61,097 nucleotides of DNA from Actinomycetota bacterium (GCA_005888325.1 VAWU01000018.1:1-61097), one strand, 5' to 3'; shown: positions 25,268 to 34,395, numbered from the stretch's first letter. Notes: generated by a model from the sequence alone, not told the origin. Numbers and translations: made by a program.

Positions 25268-26023
25268 GTGCCTACCGACAAAGCCGTGCCCACCGACAAC
25301 GGCGCTGCATGGGACAAGTACTCAGCCGCGTACCAGGCTGCGGTTCGTCTCTCGACCGACGTCGCCCACTACGGGCCCGACATCGCGACCGAGGCGGAGC
25401 TCCGACTGCTCGGCCACCTTCGAGGGAAGCGCGTGCTCGAGCTCGGCTGCGGTGGCGCTCAGACCTCGATCGCGTTCGCCAAGCAGGGCGCGCACGCCAT
25501 CGGCGTCGATGCGTCGGGCGAGCAGCTCGGGTTCGCTCGCCGGCTCTGCGAACGCGAGGGCGTGAAGGTCGAGCTGCACCACGGTGACCTCGCCGACCTC
25601 GCCTTCCTGCGGGCCGACAGCATCGACCTCGTGTTCTCGGCCGGGGCCTTCGGCTTCGTGGACGACCTCAACCGCGTCTTCCGCCAGGTGCACCGCGTGC
25701 TCCGGCGGGGGGCGCCCTTCGTCTTCTCGCTTCCCCACCCCGCCTGGCGCCTCGTCGACCCTGACGACGAAGGGCCGCTGCTGGTGCGCCGCTCCTACTT
25801 CGACCGGTCGCCGATCGACCGCGAGATCGACGGCATCGCCTTCACCGACCACCACCACACGGTCGGCGACATCTTCGCCGGCCTCACGCGCACGAACTTC
25901 CGCGTCGACACCGTGCTCGAGCCCGAGCCGCTGACGGGCGGTCCCCGCAGCCCGCTCTGGCGCGATGCGTTCCGGCTGGTGCCGCGCACCCTCGTCGTGC
26001 GGGCGCGCAAGGAGGGGACCTAA
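25268..26023 (+). CDS. class I SAM-dependent methyltransferase
   Basis: The 251-residue protein has the class I core: VLELGCGGAQTSIAFAKQGA (SAM loop), GVDASGEQLGFAR (acidic end of strand 2), DLVFSAGAFGFVDDLNRVFR (motif II) and LRRGAPFVFSLPHP (motif III). The C-terminal part (HHHTVGDIFAGLTRTNFRVD) is like ubiquinone/menaquinone-type methyltransferases, without a decisive signature. The start is GTG 25268; its last four bases overlap the end of the convergent CCA-adding enzyme gene. Substrate unknown. Confidence 0.85.
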   Translation: MPTDKAVPTDNGAAWDKYSAAYQAAVRLSTDVAHYGPDIATEAELRLLGHLRGKRVLELGCGGAQTSIAFAKQGAHAIGVDASGEQLGFARRLCEREGVKVELHHGDLADLAFLRADSIDLVFSAGAFGFVDDLNRVFRQVHRVLRRGAPFVFSLPHPAWRLVDPDDEGPLLVRRSYFDRSPIDREIDGIAFTDHHHTVGDIFAGLTRTNFRVDTVLEPEPLTGGPRSPLWRDAFRLVPRTLVVRARKEGT

Positions 26024-27411
26024 GGCCGCGCCGCGTCGCCCTGCGCCGCCCACCATTCGTCGAGGCGGCGGTAGGCCTCCTCCTCGCCGAGCGGACCGTC
26101 CTCGAGGCGCAGCTCCAGCAAGAACGCGAGCGCCCTTCCGACGGACGGCCCCGGGCCGATCCCGAGGTGGGCCATCACCTGACGACCGTCGAGCTCGGGG
26201 CGGACCGCGGCGAGCTCCTCCCGCTCACGCAGCTCCTCGATGCGGGCCTCCAGCAGGTCCATGCGCTCCGAGAGCACGTGGGCCCTCGCCTTGTTCCGCG
26301 TGGTGCAGTCGGCCCGCGTGAGCACGTTCAACCGATCGAGCAACGGGCCCGCGTCGCGTGCGTAGCGTCGCACCGCGCTGTCGGTCCACCCACCGTCGCC
26401 CTCGTGGTACCCATGGAACCGCAGGTGCAGCTCGACCAGACGCGTGACGTCGGCAACGTCGTCGTTGGAGTAGCGCAGCGCCTGCATCCGCTCGCGCGCC
26501 ATGCGCGCGCCGACCACCTCGTGGTGATGGAACGTCACACCGTTGGGACCGAACGAGCGGGTCTTGGGTTTGCCGATGTCGTGCAGCAGGGCCGCGAGCC
26601 GCAGGACGCGATCGCGCGGCGTCCGCTCGACGACCGCGACCGTGTGCGCCAGCACGTCCTTGTGCCGGTGGATGGGATCCTGCTCGAGCCCGAGCGCGGG
26701 CAGCTCGGGCAGGAACTCCTCGGCCAGGCCGGTGTCGACGAGGAACCAGAGGCCGGGGCCGGGCTCCTCGACCACGAGCAGCTTGTCGAGCTCGGCCCGG
26801 ATGCGCTCCGCCGAGACGATCTCGAGCCGCGCCCTCATCGCGCTGACGGCCGCGCTGAGGGCCGGCACGGGCTTCAACCGGTAGCCCGCGATGAAGCGTG
26901 CCGCACGCAGCATGCGCAGCGGGTCGTCCTCGAACGACTCCTCCGGGGTGAGCGGTGTGCGAAGGCGTTGCGCCGCCAGATCGGTCAGGCCGTCGAAGGG
27001 ATCGATGAGCTCCAGTCCGGGGAGCGTGAGGGCCATGGCATTGATCGTGAAGTCGCGCCGGGCCAGGTCGGCCTCGACCGCGTCGGCGAACCTCACGTCG
27101 GGCTTGCGCGACTCGGGCCGGTACGCCTCGTCCCGATGGGTCGTGATCTCGAAGAGCTGTCCGTCCTTGCGGGCGCCGACCGTGCCGAAGCGCTTGCCCT
27201 GCAACCACAACGCGTCGGCCCAGCCCCCGACGATGGCCTCGGTCTCCTCGGGCCGCGCGTCGGTCGTGAAGTCCCATTCGGGCCGCTCCCGGCCCAGGAT
27301 CGCGTCGCGAACCGCACCGCCCACGAGGTAGAGCTTCTTGCCGGCGGCCTCGAATCGCTCCGCGATGGCGCGCGTCTCGTCGAGCAGCGGCGCGAGCCTG
27401 TCGGGGACCAC
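26020..27411 (-). CDS. CCA tRNA nucleotidyltransferase (PcnA type) with HD domain
   Basis: The 463-residue protein adds or repairs the CCA end of tRNA, which fits the tRNA-Ile in this window that lacks an encoded CCA. It has the class II nucleotidyltransferase head LYLVGGAVRDAILGRERP, PEWDFTTDARPEE, then RRDFTINAMALTLPG and PFDGLTDLAAQRLRTP, and GTVGARKDGQLFEITTHRDE in the head. An HD phosphohydrolase motif (LAALLHDIGKPKT) lies near residue 265 and the C-terminal helical region follows. Mycobacteria call this gene pcnA (Rv3907c). The GTG at 27411 has a TAGCCT box six bases upstream. Confidence 0.93.
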   Translation of the reverse strand: MVPDRLAPLLDETRAIAERFEAAGKKLYLVGGAVRDAILGRERPEWDFTTDARPEETEAIVGGWADALWLQGKRFGTVGARKDGQLFEITTHRDEAYRPESRKPDVRFADAVEADLARRDFTINAMALTLPGLELIDPFDGLTDLAAQRLRTPLTPEESFEDDPLRMLRAARFIAGYRLKPVPALSAAVSAMRARLEIVSAERIRAELDKLLVVEEPGPGLWFLVDTGLAEEFLPELPALGLEQDPIHRHKDVLAHTVAVVERTPRDRVLRLAALLHDIGKPKTRSFGPNGVTFHHHEVVGARMARERMQALRYSNDDVADVTRLVELHLRFHGYHEGDGGWTDSAVRRYARDAGPLLDRLNVLTRADCTTRNKARAHVLSERMDLLEARIEELREREELAAVRPELDGRQVMAHLGIGPGPSVGRALAFLLELRLEDGPLGEEEAYRRLDEWWAAQGDAARP

Positions 27412-27417
27412 ACCCGC

Positions 27418-27423
27418 AGGCTA
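27418..27423 (-). promoter_or_regulatory. -10 box TAGCCT, leaderless arrangement, CCA-adding enzyme gene
   Basis: On the minus strand TAGCCT ends six bases before the GTG at 27411. Confidence 0.55.
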
Positions 27424-27466
27424 CCGGGGTGCGATGGCGCGCCGACTGCGGTTCGGGCGACGTCGG

Positions 27467-28549
27467 TCAGTACGTGGTGGAGAGCCCGGCCTGCTGGAGG
27501 GCGATGCGGAAGTCGTGCGGATGCGACGACACGCCCATCGCGTCACGGAGCGAAACGAGGCCGTTCTTGTAGAGGCCGAACAGGCTCTGGTCGAACGTCT
27601 GCATCCCGTAGTACTCGCCGTCGGCGATGATGTCCTCGATCGTCTCCTGACCCTCGGGGTCGACGATGCGATCGAAGATCCGCCCCGTCATCACGAGGGT
27701 CTCGGTTGCGGGCACGCGGCCCTTGCCGTCAGCGCGCTCGAGCAGGCGCTGGCTGACCACGCCGCGCAGCGACGACGCCAGCGTGAGCCTCACCTGCTTC
27801 TGCTGGAACGGCGGGAAGAAGTCGACGATCCGGTTGACGGTCTCGGTGGCGTTGGTGGTGTGCAGGGTGGACAGCACGAGGTGGCCGGTCTCGGCCGCGG
27901 CCAGAGCCGCCCAGACCGTCTCCGGGTCGCGCATCTCGCCGATGAAGATGACGTCGGGGTCCTGGCGCAGCACCCTCTTCATCGCCTGGGCGTAGTCGCG
28001 CGTGTCACTGCCGATCTCGCGCTGGTTGATGATGGCCTTCTTGTCGTGGTGCAGGACCTCGATCGGATCCTCGATGGTGACGACGTTGACCGCCTTGACC
28101 TCGTTGATGTGGTCGATCATGGCGGCGATGGTCGTCGTCTTTCCGGCACCGGTGGGTCCCGTGACAAGCACCATGCCCCGCGGCTCTTCGGCCAGCCGCG
28201 CCGCGACCGATGGCAGCCCCAGCGCCTCGAACGACGGCGTGCCTGGGAGCACGCGGCGGAACACGAGGCCGACCGATCCGCGCTGGCGGAAGACGTTGAC
28301 GCGGAAACGGCCCAGCCCCGAGACGCTGTAGGCGAAGTCCGCCTCCGACATCGTCATGAACTCGTCCGCCCGCTCCTTCGGCATGATCGCGAAGGCCATC
28401 CGCTCGGTGTCGGCGGGCGTGACGCTGTCGAACGAAGTCGGCTGCAGATGGCCGTCGACACGCACGTACGGCGCGGATGCCACCTTCACGTGCAGGTCGG
28501 AGCCCCGCTGCTCCATCAGGTAACGCAGCAGCTCGTTCAGATCCAGCAC
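27467..28549 (-). CDS. pilT: type IV pilus retraction ATPase PilT
   Basis: The 360-residue protein is a typical PilT. The N-terminal domain shows LLRYLMEQRGSDLHVKVASA and PYVRVDGHLQP; Walker A GPTGAGKTT is at 131-139; the Asp box NVVTIEDPIEVLH, Walker B DPDVIFIGEMRDPET and His box GHLVLSTLHTTNATETV follow; the C-terminal AIRNLIRE-type retraction motif is not obvious (IEDIIADGEYYGMQTFDQSL is in its place). The PilT role is pilus disassembly and twitching. No other pilus gene is near. GTG 28549 has an AAAGGA site; a longer frame upstream is not needed. Confidence 0.92.
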   Translation of the reverse strand: MLDLNELLRYLMEQRGSDLHVKVASAPYVRVDGHLQPTSFDSVTPADTERMAFAIMPKERADEFMTMSEADFAYSVSGLGRFRVNVFRQRGSVGLVFRRVLPGTPSFEALGLPSVAARLAEEPRGMVLVTGPTGAGKTTTIAAMIDHINEVKAVNVVTIEDPIEVLHHDKKAIINQREIGSDTRDYAQAMKRVLRQDPDVIFIGEMRDPETVWAALAAAETGHLVLSTLHTTNATETVNRIVDFFPPFQQKQVRLTLASSLRGVVSQRLLERADGKGRVPATETLVMTGRIFDRIVDPEGQETIEDIIADGEYYGMQTFDQSLFGLYKNGLVSLRDAMGVSSHPHDFRIALQQAGLSTTY

Positions 28550-28590
28550 GACCTGATCCTTTCCGCGGTCGTCACGCTGGACGTATCGGC

Positions 28591-29592
28591 CTAACCCGAG
28601 CGCAACCTGAGCGCGGCGTCGACCACGGCGCGCCCCGCCCCGCCTGCGGTGGCCGCCTCGGGCCGGTAGTCGTCGCCCGCCAGCGCAGCCACGCACGCGC
28701 CGGCCGAGAGCGCGAGCGCTTCCAGGTCGTAACCACCCTCGAGGAACGCCACCACCCGCCCGCGCGCCACCAGGGGGAGCAGGCGCCGCGTCAGGTCGGC
28801 GTAGTCACCCGCCGCCAGGCCCAGACCGGTGAGCGGGTCGGCGCGGTGCGCGTCGAAGCCGGCCGAGACGAGCAGCCAGGTCGGCGTGAAGGCTTCCGCC
28901 AGGGGGACGACCAGCTCGTCGACGGCCGCCAGGTAGGTGTCGCCGGTCGTGCCCGCGGGGAACGGGAAGTTGACGGTGCACCCGTCGCCCTCGCCGGTAC
29001 CGGTCTCGTCCAGGCGTCCGGTGCCGGGATAGAGGGGGAACTCGTGCATCGAGACGTAGAGGACGCGTGGGTCGCCGTAGAAGCAGTCCTGGGTGCCGTT
29101 CCCGTGGTGCGCGTCCCAGTCCACGATCAACACCCGCTCGCCCCGGTCGGCGAGCGCGGCCGCCGTCACCGCGACGTTGTTGAGCAGGCAGAAGCCCATC
29201 GCCCGGTTCGGCGTGGCGTGATGGCCCGGCGGGCGCACCGCGCAGAAGGCGGCGTCGGCCTCGCCGCGCTCGAGGCGCTCGACCGCATCGAGGCCCGCTC
29301 CTGCCGCGAGCAGGGCCGCGTCCCACGACTCGGGCCCGGCCGAGGTGTCGGGGTCGAGGTGGCCGCCCCCGCTGAGGCAGAAGCGCCGGAGCGCGGCGAC
29401 GAAGTCGGGCGTGTGCGCACCCTCGATCTCGGACTGGGTCGCCGGGCGCGGCGAGACGGAGACGATCGCGTCGCCGACGCCGGCGTCGGCGATTCCCTGG
29501 AGCACGGCTTCGAGGCGGGCCGGGCGCTCCGGATGGCCCGGCCCGGTGTCGTGGTGCAGGTAGCTCGCATGCGTCTCGAGCAGGATCGTCAC
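28591..29592 (-). CDS. histone-deacetylase-family (AcuC-like) zinc amidohydrolase
   Basis: The 333-residue protein is an arginase/deacetylase-fold enzyme: GHPERPARLEAV, the paired His of VRPPGHHA (124-125), the zinc ligands in IVDWDAHHGNGTQD (Asp 160 and His 162) and AGFDAHRADPLTG (Asp 247), and the catalytic Tyr in FLEGGYDLEALA (Tyr 288). It is complete, so it is likely active as a deacetylase of acylated lysines, polyamines or small molecules. Such bacterial proteins include AcuC, which deacetylates acetyl-CoA synthetase. A GNAT gene starts divergently 59 bases away. GTG 29592 has a TACGCT box six bases upstream. Confidence 0.93.
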   Translation of the reverse strand: MTILLETHASYLHHDTGPGHPERPARLEAVLQGIADAGVGDAIVSVSPRPATQSEIEGAHTPDFVAALRRFCLSGGGHLDPDTSAGPESWDAALLAAGAGLDAVERLERGEADAAFCAVRPPGHHATPNRAMGFCLLNNVAVTAAALADRGERVLIVDWDAHHGNGTQDCFYGDPRVLYVSMHEFPLYPGTGRLDETGTGEGDGCTVNFPFPAGTTGDTYLAAVDELVVPLAEAFTPTWLLVSAGFDAHRADPLTGLGLAAGDYADLTRRLLPLVARGRVVAFLEGGYDLEALALSAGACVAALAGDDYRPEAATAGGAGRAVVDAALRLRSG

Positions 29593-29598
29593 GCGTCG

Positions 29599-29604
29599 AG
29601 CGTA
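29599..29604 (-). promoter_or_regulatory. -10 box TACGCT, leaderless arrangement, deacetylase gene
   Basis: On the minus strand TACGCT ends six bases before the GTG at 29592. Confidence 0.55.
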
Positions 29605-29637
29605 CCGGCGTGCCCGTCTTGCGAGAGCGCCGGTCAT

Positions 29638-29643
29638 TATCCT
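29638..29643 (+). promoter_or_regulatory. -10 box TATCCT, near-leaderless arrangement, GNAT gene
   Basis: TATCCT ends eight bases before the GTG at 29652, back to back with the -10 box of the divergent deacetylase gene. Confidence 0.5.
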
Positions 29644-29651
29644 CGGGCCAC

Positions 29652-30392
29652 GTGACCGCGTCCTCCCCACCCGGGCGCGTAACCGCCTCCGTCGGCGTCA
29701 TCGAATGGGGTCGCGAGCGCGCGCGGGCCGTCCCCTGGCGAAGCGACGCCCGCACCGCGCTCCTCCTGTGCCTGCCCGACACGCCGACGCCGTCCCCCGG
29801 CTTCATCCAGCGCTGCCTCGACCGGCTCGCGGGCGAGGGGTACACGACGGTCATCACTGGCGCCCTCGCCCCGCAGGAGCAGCAGCCGTTCCTCGCCGCC
29901 GGGTTCGACGAGCACGAGCGCCTCCACCTGCTGGGCCACGACCTCGCCGACCTCGCGGACCGCCCCCGCCGGCCGACTCTGCGCAGGGGCCGGAAGGCCG
30001 ACCGCGGCCCCGCCCTCGCCGTCGACGCGGTCGCGTTCGACCCGTTCTGGCGGCTCGACTGCGCCGGCCTGAAGGACGCCATCGACGCCACCCCCGCGAC
30101 CCGGTTCCGCGTCGCCGGCCGCGACGCCCGACTCTGCGCGTACGCGGTGAGCGGTCGGTCGGAGCGACACGGCTACCTCCAGCGTCTCGCGGTCGATCCC
30201 GCCCACCAGCGCAGTGGCCTCGGCCGCGCCCTTGCCCTCGACGCGCTCCATTGGATGCGGCGCCACGGCGTCGCGAGGGCGGTCGTGAACACCCAGCTCG
30301 ACAACCACGCGGCCCTCGAGCTCTACCGCGGCCTGGGCTTCCGTCTAGATCGCGACGGTCTGGCCGTTCTCCGCCACGAGCTGCAGCAGTGA
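29652..30392 (+). CDS. GNAT family N-acetyltransferase with extended N-terminal half
   Basis: Of 246 residues the last ~110 are a GNAT domain with the acetyl-CoA loop AVDPAHQRSGLGRALALDAL and VVNTQLDNHAALELYRGLGF. The first ~100 residues (ALLLCLPDTPTPSPG, then YTTVITGALAPQEQQPFLAA and GFDEHERLHLL) resemble a second, degenerate GNAT half without the acetyl-CoA loop. Its stop overlaps the start of the DUF6049 gene, so it is the first gene of the run leading to murJ, but it also faces the deacetylase gene across 59 bases. Substrate unknown. GTG 29652 is supported by the TATCCT box; an upstream GTG at 29610 is less likely. Confidence 0.82.
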   Translation: MTASSPPGRVTASVGVIEWGRERARAVPWRSDARTALLLCLPDTPTPSPGFIQRCLDRLAGEGYTTVITGALAPQEQQPFLAAGFDEHERLHLLGHDLADLADRPRRPTLRRGRKADRGPALAVDAVAFDPFWRLDCAGLKDAIDATPATRFRVAGRDARLCAYAVSGRSERHGYLQRLAVDPAHQRSGLGRALALDALHWMRRHGVARAVVNTQLDNHAALELYRGLGFRLDRDGLAVLRHELQQ

Positions 30393-32368
30393 GGCTGCGG
30401 ATCGCCGCGGCCCTCGTGCTGAGCCTGGTCTCGCTCGGCGCGGCGTCGGGCCCGGCCGGCCCCGGAGGCCACCCGCAGGGCGCGGCGGCGGTCGCGCCGA
30501 CGGGCGCGCTGTCGCTCGTCGACCAGAGCGCGTTCGTGCGGGCGGGCGAGAACCTCGTCCTCTGCGTCCGCGTCTCGGGCGTGGCCGACCCGTCCCAGGT
30601 GGAGCTCGCGGTCTTCACGTACTCGCGGCTCCTGAACCGCACCAACTTCCTGCATACGCTCGACGGCAAGAGCCTCGGCAAGCAGCTCGGGTTCGTGCGC
30701 GTTCCCCTCGAGCGCGTGCAGGTCGGGGGCTGTGGCGCCGACTCGTTCTTCCTCAGCGTGCCGCCGCCGGAAAGCGCGAGCGGCGGCGTCTACCCGGTTC
30801 GGGTGGAGCTGCGCGGGACGGGCGACACGACGGCGGTGATCAGCAGCTTCGTGACCCACCTCGTCTACGTGGCATCGCTGCCGGTGACGCAGCCGATCAA
30901 GGTCGCGGTCGTGCTGCCGGTCCACGACGCACCCGCGTTGCAGCCGGGCGGCGCCCGCCATCTCGGGCACCTCGACGACATCCGGGCGCTGGCCGGGGCG
31001 CTCGAGTCGGTGGCCGACGTGCCCGTCGTGCTCGACCCCACGCCGGAGACCCTCGACGCGCTCACCGTGAGCGCCACCGGAAGAGAGGCGCTGGCTTCAT
31101 TGCGCAACGCCGTGCGCGGCCGTCAGGTCCTGGCCGGGCCCTACGTCCCGGTCGACATGCCGGCCCTGCTGGACGCGCGGCTGGGCGACGAAGCCGGCGC
31201 CCAGCTGACAGCCGGCTCCGACGTCGTGGCCCAGCGTCTGCTCGCAGAGGGACAACGCCCCGACCCCCGCACGTGGGTGGCGCGCGACCCGATCGACCAG
31301 GGGTCGCTCGCAGACCTCCGCGGTCGGGGCTTCGACCGGCTGGTGCTGCCGGCCGCCAACCTCTCGCCCCTCCGCGACGGCCTCGACGCCGCCAACCGGG
31401 CGCGGCCGTTCACGATCGAGGCCCGGCCGGGGAGCAGGCAGACCGCGTTCGTCGCCGACCCCGATCTGAGCGCCCACTTCGTCGACGGCGGCGACGATGT
31501 GCTGCATGCCCATCAACTGCTCGCCGATCTCGCGTTCATCTACTTCGAGGTGCCGAACGAACCCACCGGCGGGCGCGGCGTCGTCGCGGTGGCGCCGCGG
31601 TCGTGGCGTCCGACGGGCGCGTTCCTCCGTGCGCTCCTGCTGGGGTTGCGCGCCAATCCCGTCGTGAGCGCGACGACCCTCGATGGGCTGTTCACCAGCG
31701 TGCCCGCCGGAGTCGACCGGAGGAAGCCACTCGAGCGGACGCTGGTCCCGTCGCCCCGGCCCGCGCCGTACCCGGCGCACGCCCTGAACGCGGCCCGCGC
31801 CCGGCTGGACGGCTTTGCGAGCGTCGTCGGCCGGGAGAACCCGCTTCCCGACCGGCTGAGCAACCGGCTGCTCGTCTCACAGTCGGTCGAGCTGCGCACG
31901 AGCCGGCGGGCCGCCTACCTCTACGCCGTCAACGCGACGATCAAGGACCAGATGGCTCGGATCAAGCTGCCCACCGGCCGCACGATCACGCTGACCGCAC
32001 GCGAGGGAGAGATCCCGATCAGCTTCCGCAACGAGACCGGCTACCCCGTCCACATCCAGGTGCGCATAAAGAGCGAGAAGCTCATCCTCCGCGCCAGTGA
32101 CCGCGTCCGACCCCTCGACCTGTCGCGGCTCAACACGACGGCGCGCTTCCCCGTCAAGGCGCGCACCTCTGGCGACACCGGCCTCAACATCGTGGTCGTG
32201 TCGCCCGACGGCACCCTGCAGATAGCCAACACGCTCCTCACCGTGCGTTCGACCGCCGCGTCCGGCGTCGGCATCGTGCTCTCTGCGGGCGCGGCTCTGT
32301 TCCTCGTCGTCTGGTGGGGTCGCGACTTCCGGCGCGGACGGAGGGCCCGTCGCCTGGTCCCCGAGTGA
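30389..32368 (+). CDS. DUF6049 family cell-envelope protein (Rv3909-like)
   Basis: The 659-residue protein has an N-terminal signal (LRIAAALVLSLVSLGAASGP), a long external part, and a C-terminal membrane segment (GVGIVLSAGAALFLVVWW) followed by a basic tail. The family place is shown by the position between the CCA-adding enzyme and murJ, as Rv3909 is in M. tuberculosis, and by the pattern VDQSAFVRAGENLVLCVRVS, IKVAVVLPVHDAP and the C-terminal Ig-like region (FRNETGYPVHIQVRIKSEKL). The function is unknown. Its GTG start overlaps the GNAT stop, and murJ follows after seven bases. Confidence 0.85.
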   Translation: MRLRIAAALVLSLVSLGAASGPAGPGGHPQGAAAVAPTGALSLVDQSAFVRAGENLVLCVRVSGVADPSQVELAVFTYSRLLNRTNFLHTLDGKSLGKQLGFVRVPLERVQVGGCGADSFFLSVPPPESASGGVYPVRVELRGTGDTTAVISSFVTHLVYVASLPVTQPIKVAVVLPVHDAPALQPGGARHLGHLDDIRALAGALESVADVPVVLDPTPETLDALTVSATGREALASLRNAVRGRQVLAGPYVPVDMPALLDARLGDEAGAQLTAGSDVVAQRLLAEGQRPDPRTWVARDPIDQGSLADLRGRGFDRLVLPAANLSPLRDGLDAANRARPFTIEARPGSRQTAFVADPDLSAHFVDGGDDVLHAHQLLADLAFIYFEVPNEPTGGRGVVAVAPRSWRPTGAFLRALLLGLRANPVVSATTLDGLFTSVPAGVDRRKPLERTLVPSPRPAPYPAHALNAARARLDGFASVVGRENPLPDRLSNRLLVSQSVELRTSRRAAYLYAVNATIKDQMARIKLPTGRTITLTAREGEIPISFRNETGYPVHIQVRIKSEKLILRASDRVRPLDLSRLNTTARFPVKARTSGDTGLNIVVVSPDGTLQIANTLLTVRSTAASGVGIVLSAGAALFLVVWWGRDFRRGRRARRLVPE

Positions 32369-32375
32369 CCAGCGC

Positions 32376-34022
32376 GTGACCGAAGTCGTCGCGGAGCCGC
32401 CGACCGACGACACGGCACGCCTGTCGCGCGCCACCATCGGCATGACGGCGGGGACGCTGCTCTCGCGGGTCACCGGGTTCGGCCGCATCGTGGCGCTCGC
32501 GTACGCGCTGGGGCTGGGCTCGCGCGCGCGGCTCGCGGACACCTACAACCTCGCCAACACGACACCCAACATCGTCTACGACCTCTTGCTCGGGGGCATC
32601 CTCTCGGCGTTCATCGTCCCCGTCTTCGTCGACCACCTGACCCGCCCCGGCGCGAACGCGGACGAGGCGGCAGACGACGAGGGATGGACGGCCATCTCCG
32701 CCATCGTCACCGCCGCGGTGACGTTCCTGCTCGTGATGTCGGTGCTGTTCGTCGTGGCGGCGCCGTGGGTGTTCCGCATCTACACGGTCGGCCGCCGGGG
32801 TGCGGCGACGGGCGACCAGATCGCCGTCGGCACGTTCCTGCTGCGCTGCTTCGCGCCCCAGGTGCTGTTCTACGGCGCCACTGCGCTCTTCACCGCGTTG
32901 CTCAACGCCCGGCGCCGCTTCTTCTGGCCCATGGCCGCGCCGGTGCTCAACAACCTCGTCGTGATCGGCGTCCTGCTCGCCGTGCCCCATCTCAACCGCA
33001 GCCTGGCCCTCGCCGCGGCGCGCCACGACTCGGGCCTGCTCCTCTGGCTCGGCCTCGGGACGACCGCCGGCGTGGCCGCGCAGGCGCTCGTGCTCTGGCC
33101 GCTGTTGAAGGGCGCCGGCGTGCATCTCCGCTTCGTCTGGGCGCCCCGGCACCCCGCCATCCGGCGCGTGCTCCGGCTCGCGGGATGGACGCTCGGCTAC
33201 GTCGTCGCCAACCAGGTCTCGTTCTGGGTGGCTCTCGTGCTCGCCAACCGCGAGCCGGGTGACGTCTCCGCCTACGCCTACGCATACGTGTTCTTCCAGC
33301 TGCCCTACGGCGTGCTCGCGGTGTCGATCCTCACCGCGCTCGTGCCCGACCTAGCCGAGCGCTGGTCGACCGGCAACCGCGACGGCTACCGCGATCGCCT
33401 CTCGCTGGGCCTGCGCGCCGTCGCGCTGGTCATGCTCCCTGCGGCCGCCGGCTACGCCCTCCTGGCGCGGCCCATCCTCACCCTGCTCCTACGGCACGGC
33501 GCCGCGGCCGACGTCGGCACCGCCTCCGACGTGCTCGCGCTCTTCGCGCTCGGACTGCCCGCCTTCAGCGCCTACCTCCTCTTCATGCGCGGCTTCACCG
33601 CCACCCAGGACACCCGCACGCCGTTTCTCATCAACTGCATCCAGAACGTGCTCACCATCGCCTTCGACCTCGCCCTCTACCCGGCGCTCGGCGTGCAGGG
33701 CCTCGCGCTCGGCTTCACCCTCGCCTATGCGCTCGGCGCCGCCCTCGCCGCGTTGGCGTTGCGCCGTCGCGCCGGCGGGCTCGACGGGCCCTCGGTGTGG
33801 GCGTCCGTTGGACGCATGGCGCTCGCCACCGCAGTGATGGCCGGCGTGGTCTGGGCGGTCTCGCGCGCCTTGTCCGACGTCGACGCCGGCGGGGAGCTCC
33901 TGCAGGTCACGGGGGCCGTTGTCGCCGGTGTTACCGTTTATCTCCTGGCAGCCAGGGCGATGAGAGTGCGCGAGCTCGATGTGCTGACCCGGGTGGTTCC
34001 GCGGTCGCGACGCTCCAGATGA
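32376..34022 (+). CDS. murJ: lipid II flippase MurJ (MviN)
   Basis: The 548-residue protein has fourteen predicted membrane helices and the MATE-like MviN pattern: RATIGMTAGTLLSRVTGFGR, ADTYNLANTTPNIVYDLLLG, LSAFIVPVFVDHL, PQVLFYGATALFTALLNARR and SAYLLFMRGFTATQDTRTPF. It flips lipid II to the outer face for peptidoglycan synthesis. In mycobacteria MurJ (Rv3910) carries a C-terminal pseudokinase and external domain; here the protein ends after the membrane part. The GTG start at 32376 lies seven bases after DUF6049, and the next gene's ATG overlaps its stop (ATGA). Confidence 0.95.
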   Translation: MTEVVAEPPTDDTARLSRATIGMTAGTLLSRVTGFGRIVALAYALGLGSRARLADTYNLANTTPNIVYDLLLGGILSAFIVPVFVDHLTRPGANADEAADDEGWTAISAIVTAAVTFLLVMSVLFVVAAPWVFRIYTVGRRGAATGDQIAVGTFLLRCFAPQVLFYGATALFTALLNARRRFFWPMAAPVLNNLVVIGVLLAVPHLNRSLALAAARHDSGLLLWLGLGTTAGVAAQALVLWPLLKGAGVHLRFVWAPRHPAIRRVLRLAGWTLGYVVANQVSFWVALVLANREPGDVSAYAYAYVFFQLPYGVLAVSILTALVPDLAERWSTGNRDGYRDRLSLGLRAVALVMLPAAAGYALLARPILTLLLRHGAAADVGTASDVLALFALGLPAFSAYLLFMRGFTATQDTRTPFLINCIQNVLTIAFDLALYPALGVQGLALGFTLAYALGAALAALALRRRAGGLDGPSVWASVGRMALATAVMAGVVWAVSRALSDVDAGGELLQVTGAVVAGVTVYLLAARAMRVRELDVLTRVVPRSRRSR

Positions 34023-34378
34023 TCGTCAAGGGACTCGTCAAGATCGTCGCCGCCATCGCGATCGCGGGCTTCGCGTTGATCGAGCTCGGCTCGCCGCTGT
34101 GGACCAAGGCGCAGCTCGACAGCACCGCCCACAACGCCGCGAGCGACGCGGCGTACGCTTTCGGCCGCACGAACGACCGGGAACAGGCCTACCAAGCCGC
34201 CCTCGACGACACCAACGGCGACGGCGCCAAGCTCGACGAGTTCTTCGTCGACGACGCCGGTGTGGTGCACGTCACTGTTTCCAAGCGTGCGAAGTCGTAC
34301 CTTCTACACAATTTCAAGAAGACCCGGGGCTGGTACGAGGTGCACCTCCGCGCCACGGCCCAGCCTGCGAGCCGATGA
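34019..34378 (+). CDS. small membrane-anchored protein coupled to murJ, unknown function
   Basis: The 119-residue protein has an N-terminal hydrophobic segment (LVKIVAAIAIAGFALIELGS, about 5-24) and an external part with ASDAAYAFGRTNDREQAYQA and VSKRAKSYLLHNFKKTRGW. The look is that of a pilin-like or TadE-like secreted protein, but no signature decides this. It is translationally coupled to murJ by an ATGA overlap and followed by degV after 17 bases. Function unknown. Confidence 0.75.
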   Translation: MIVKGLVKIVAAIAIAGFALIELGSPLWTKAQLDSTAHNAASDAAYAFGRTNDREQAYQAALDDTNGDGAKLDEFFVDDAGVVHVTVSKRAKSYLLHNFKKTRGWYEVHLRATAQPASR

Positions 34379-34395
34379 GCCGATAAGGAGCGCCC

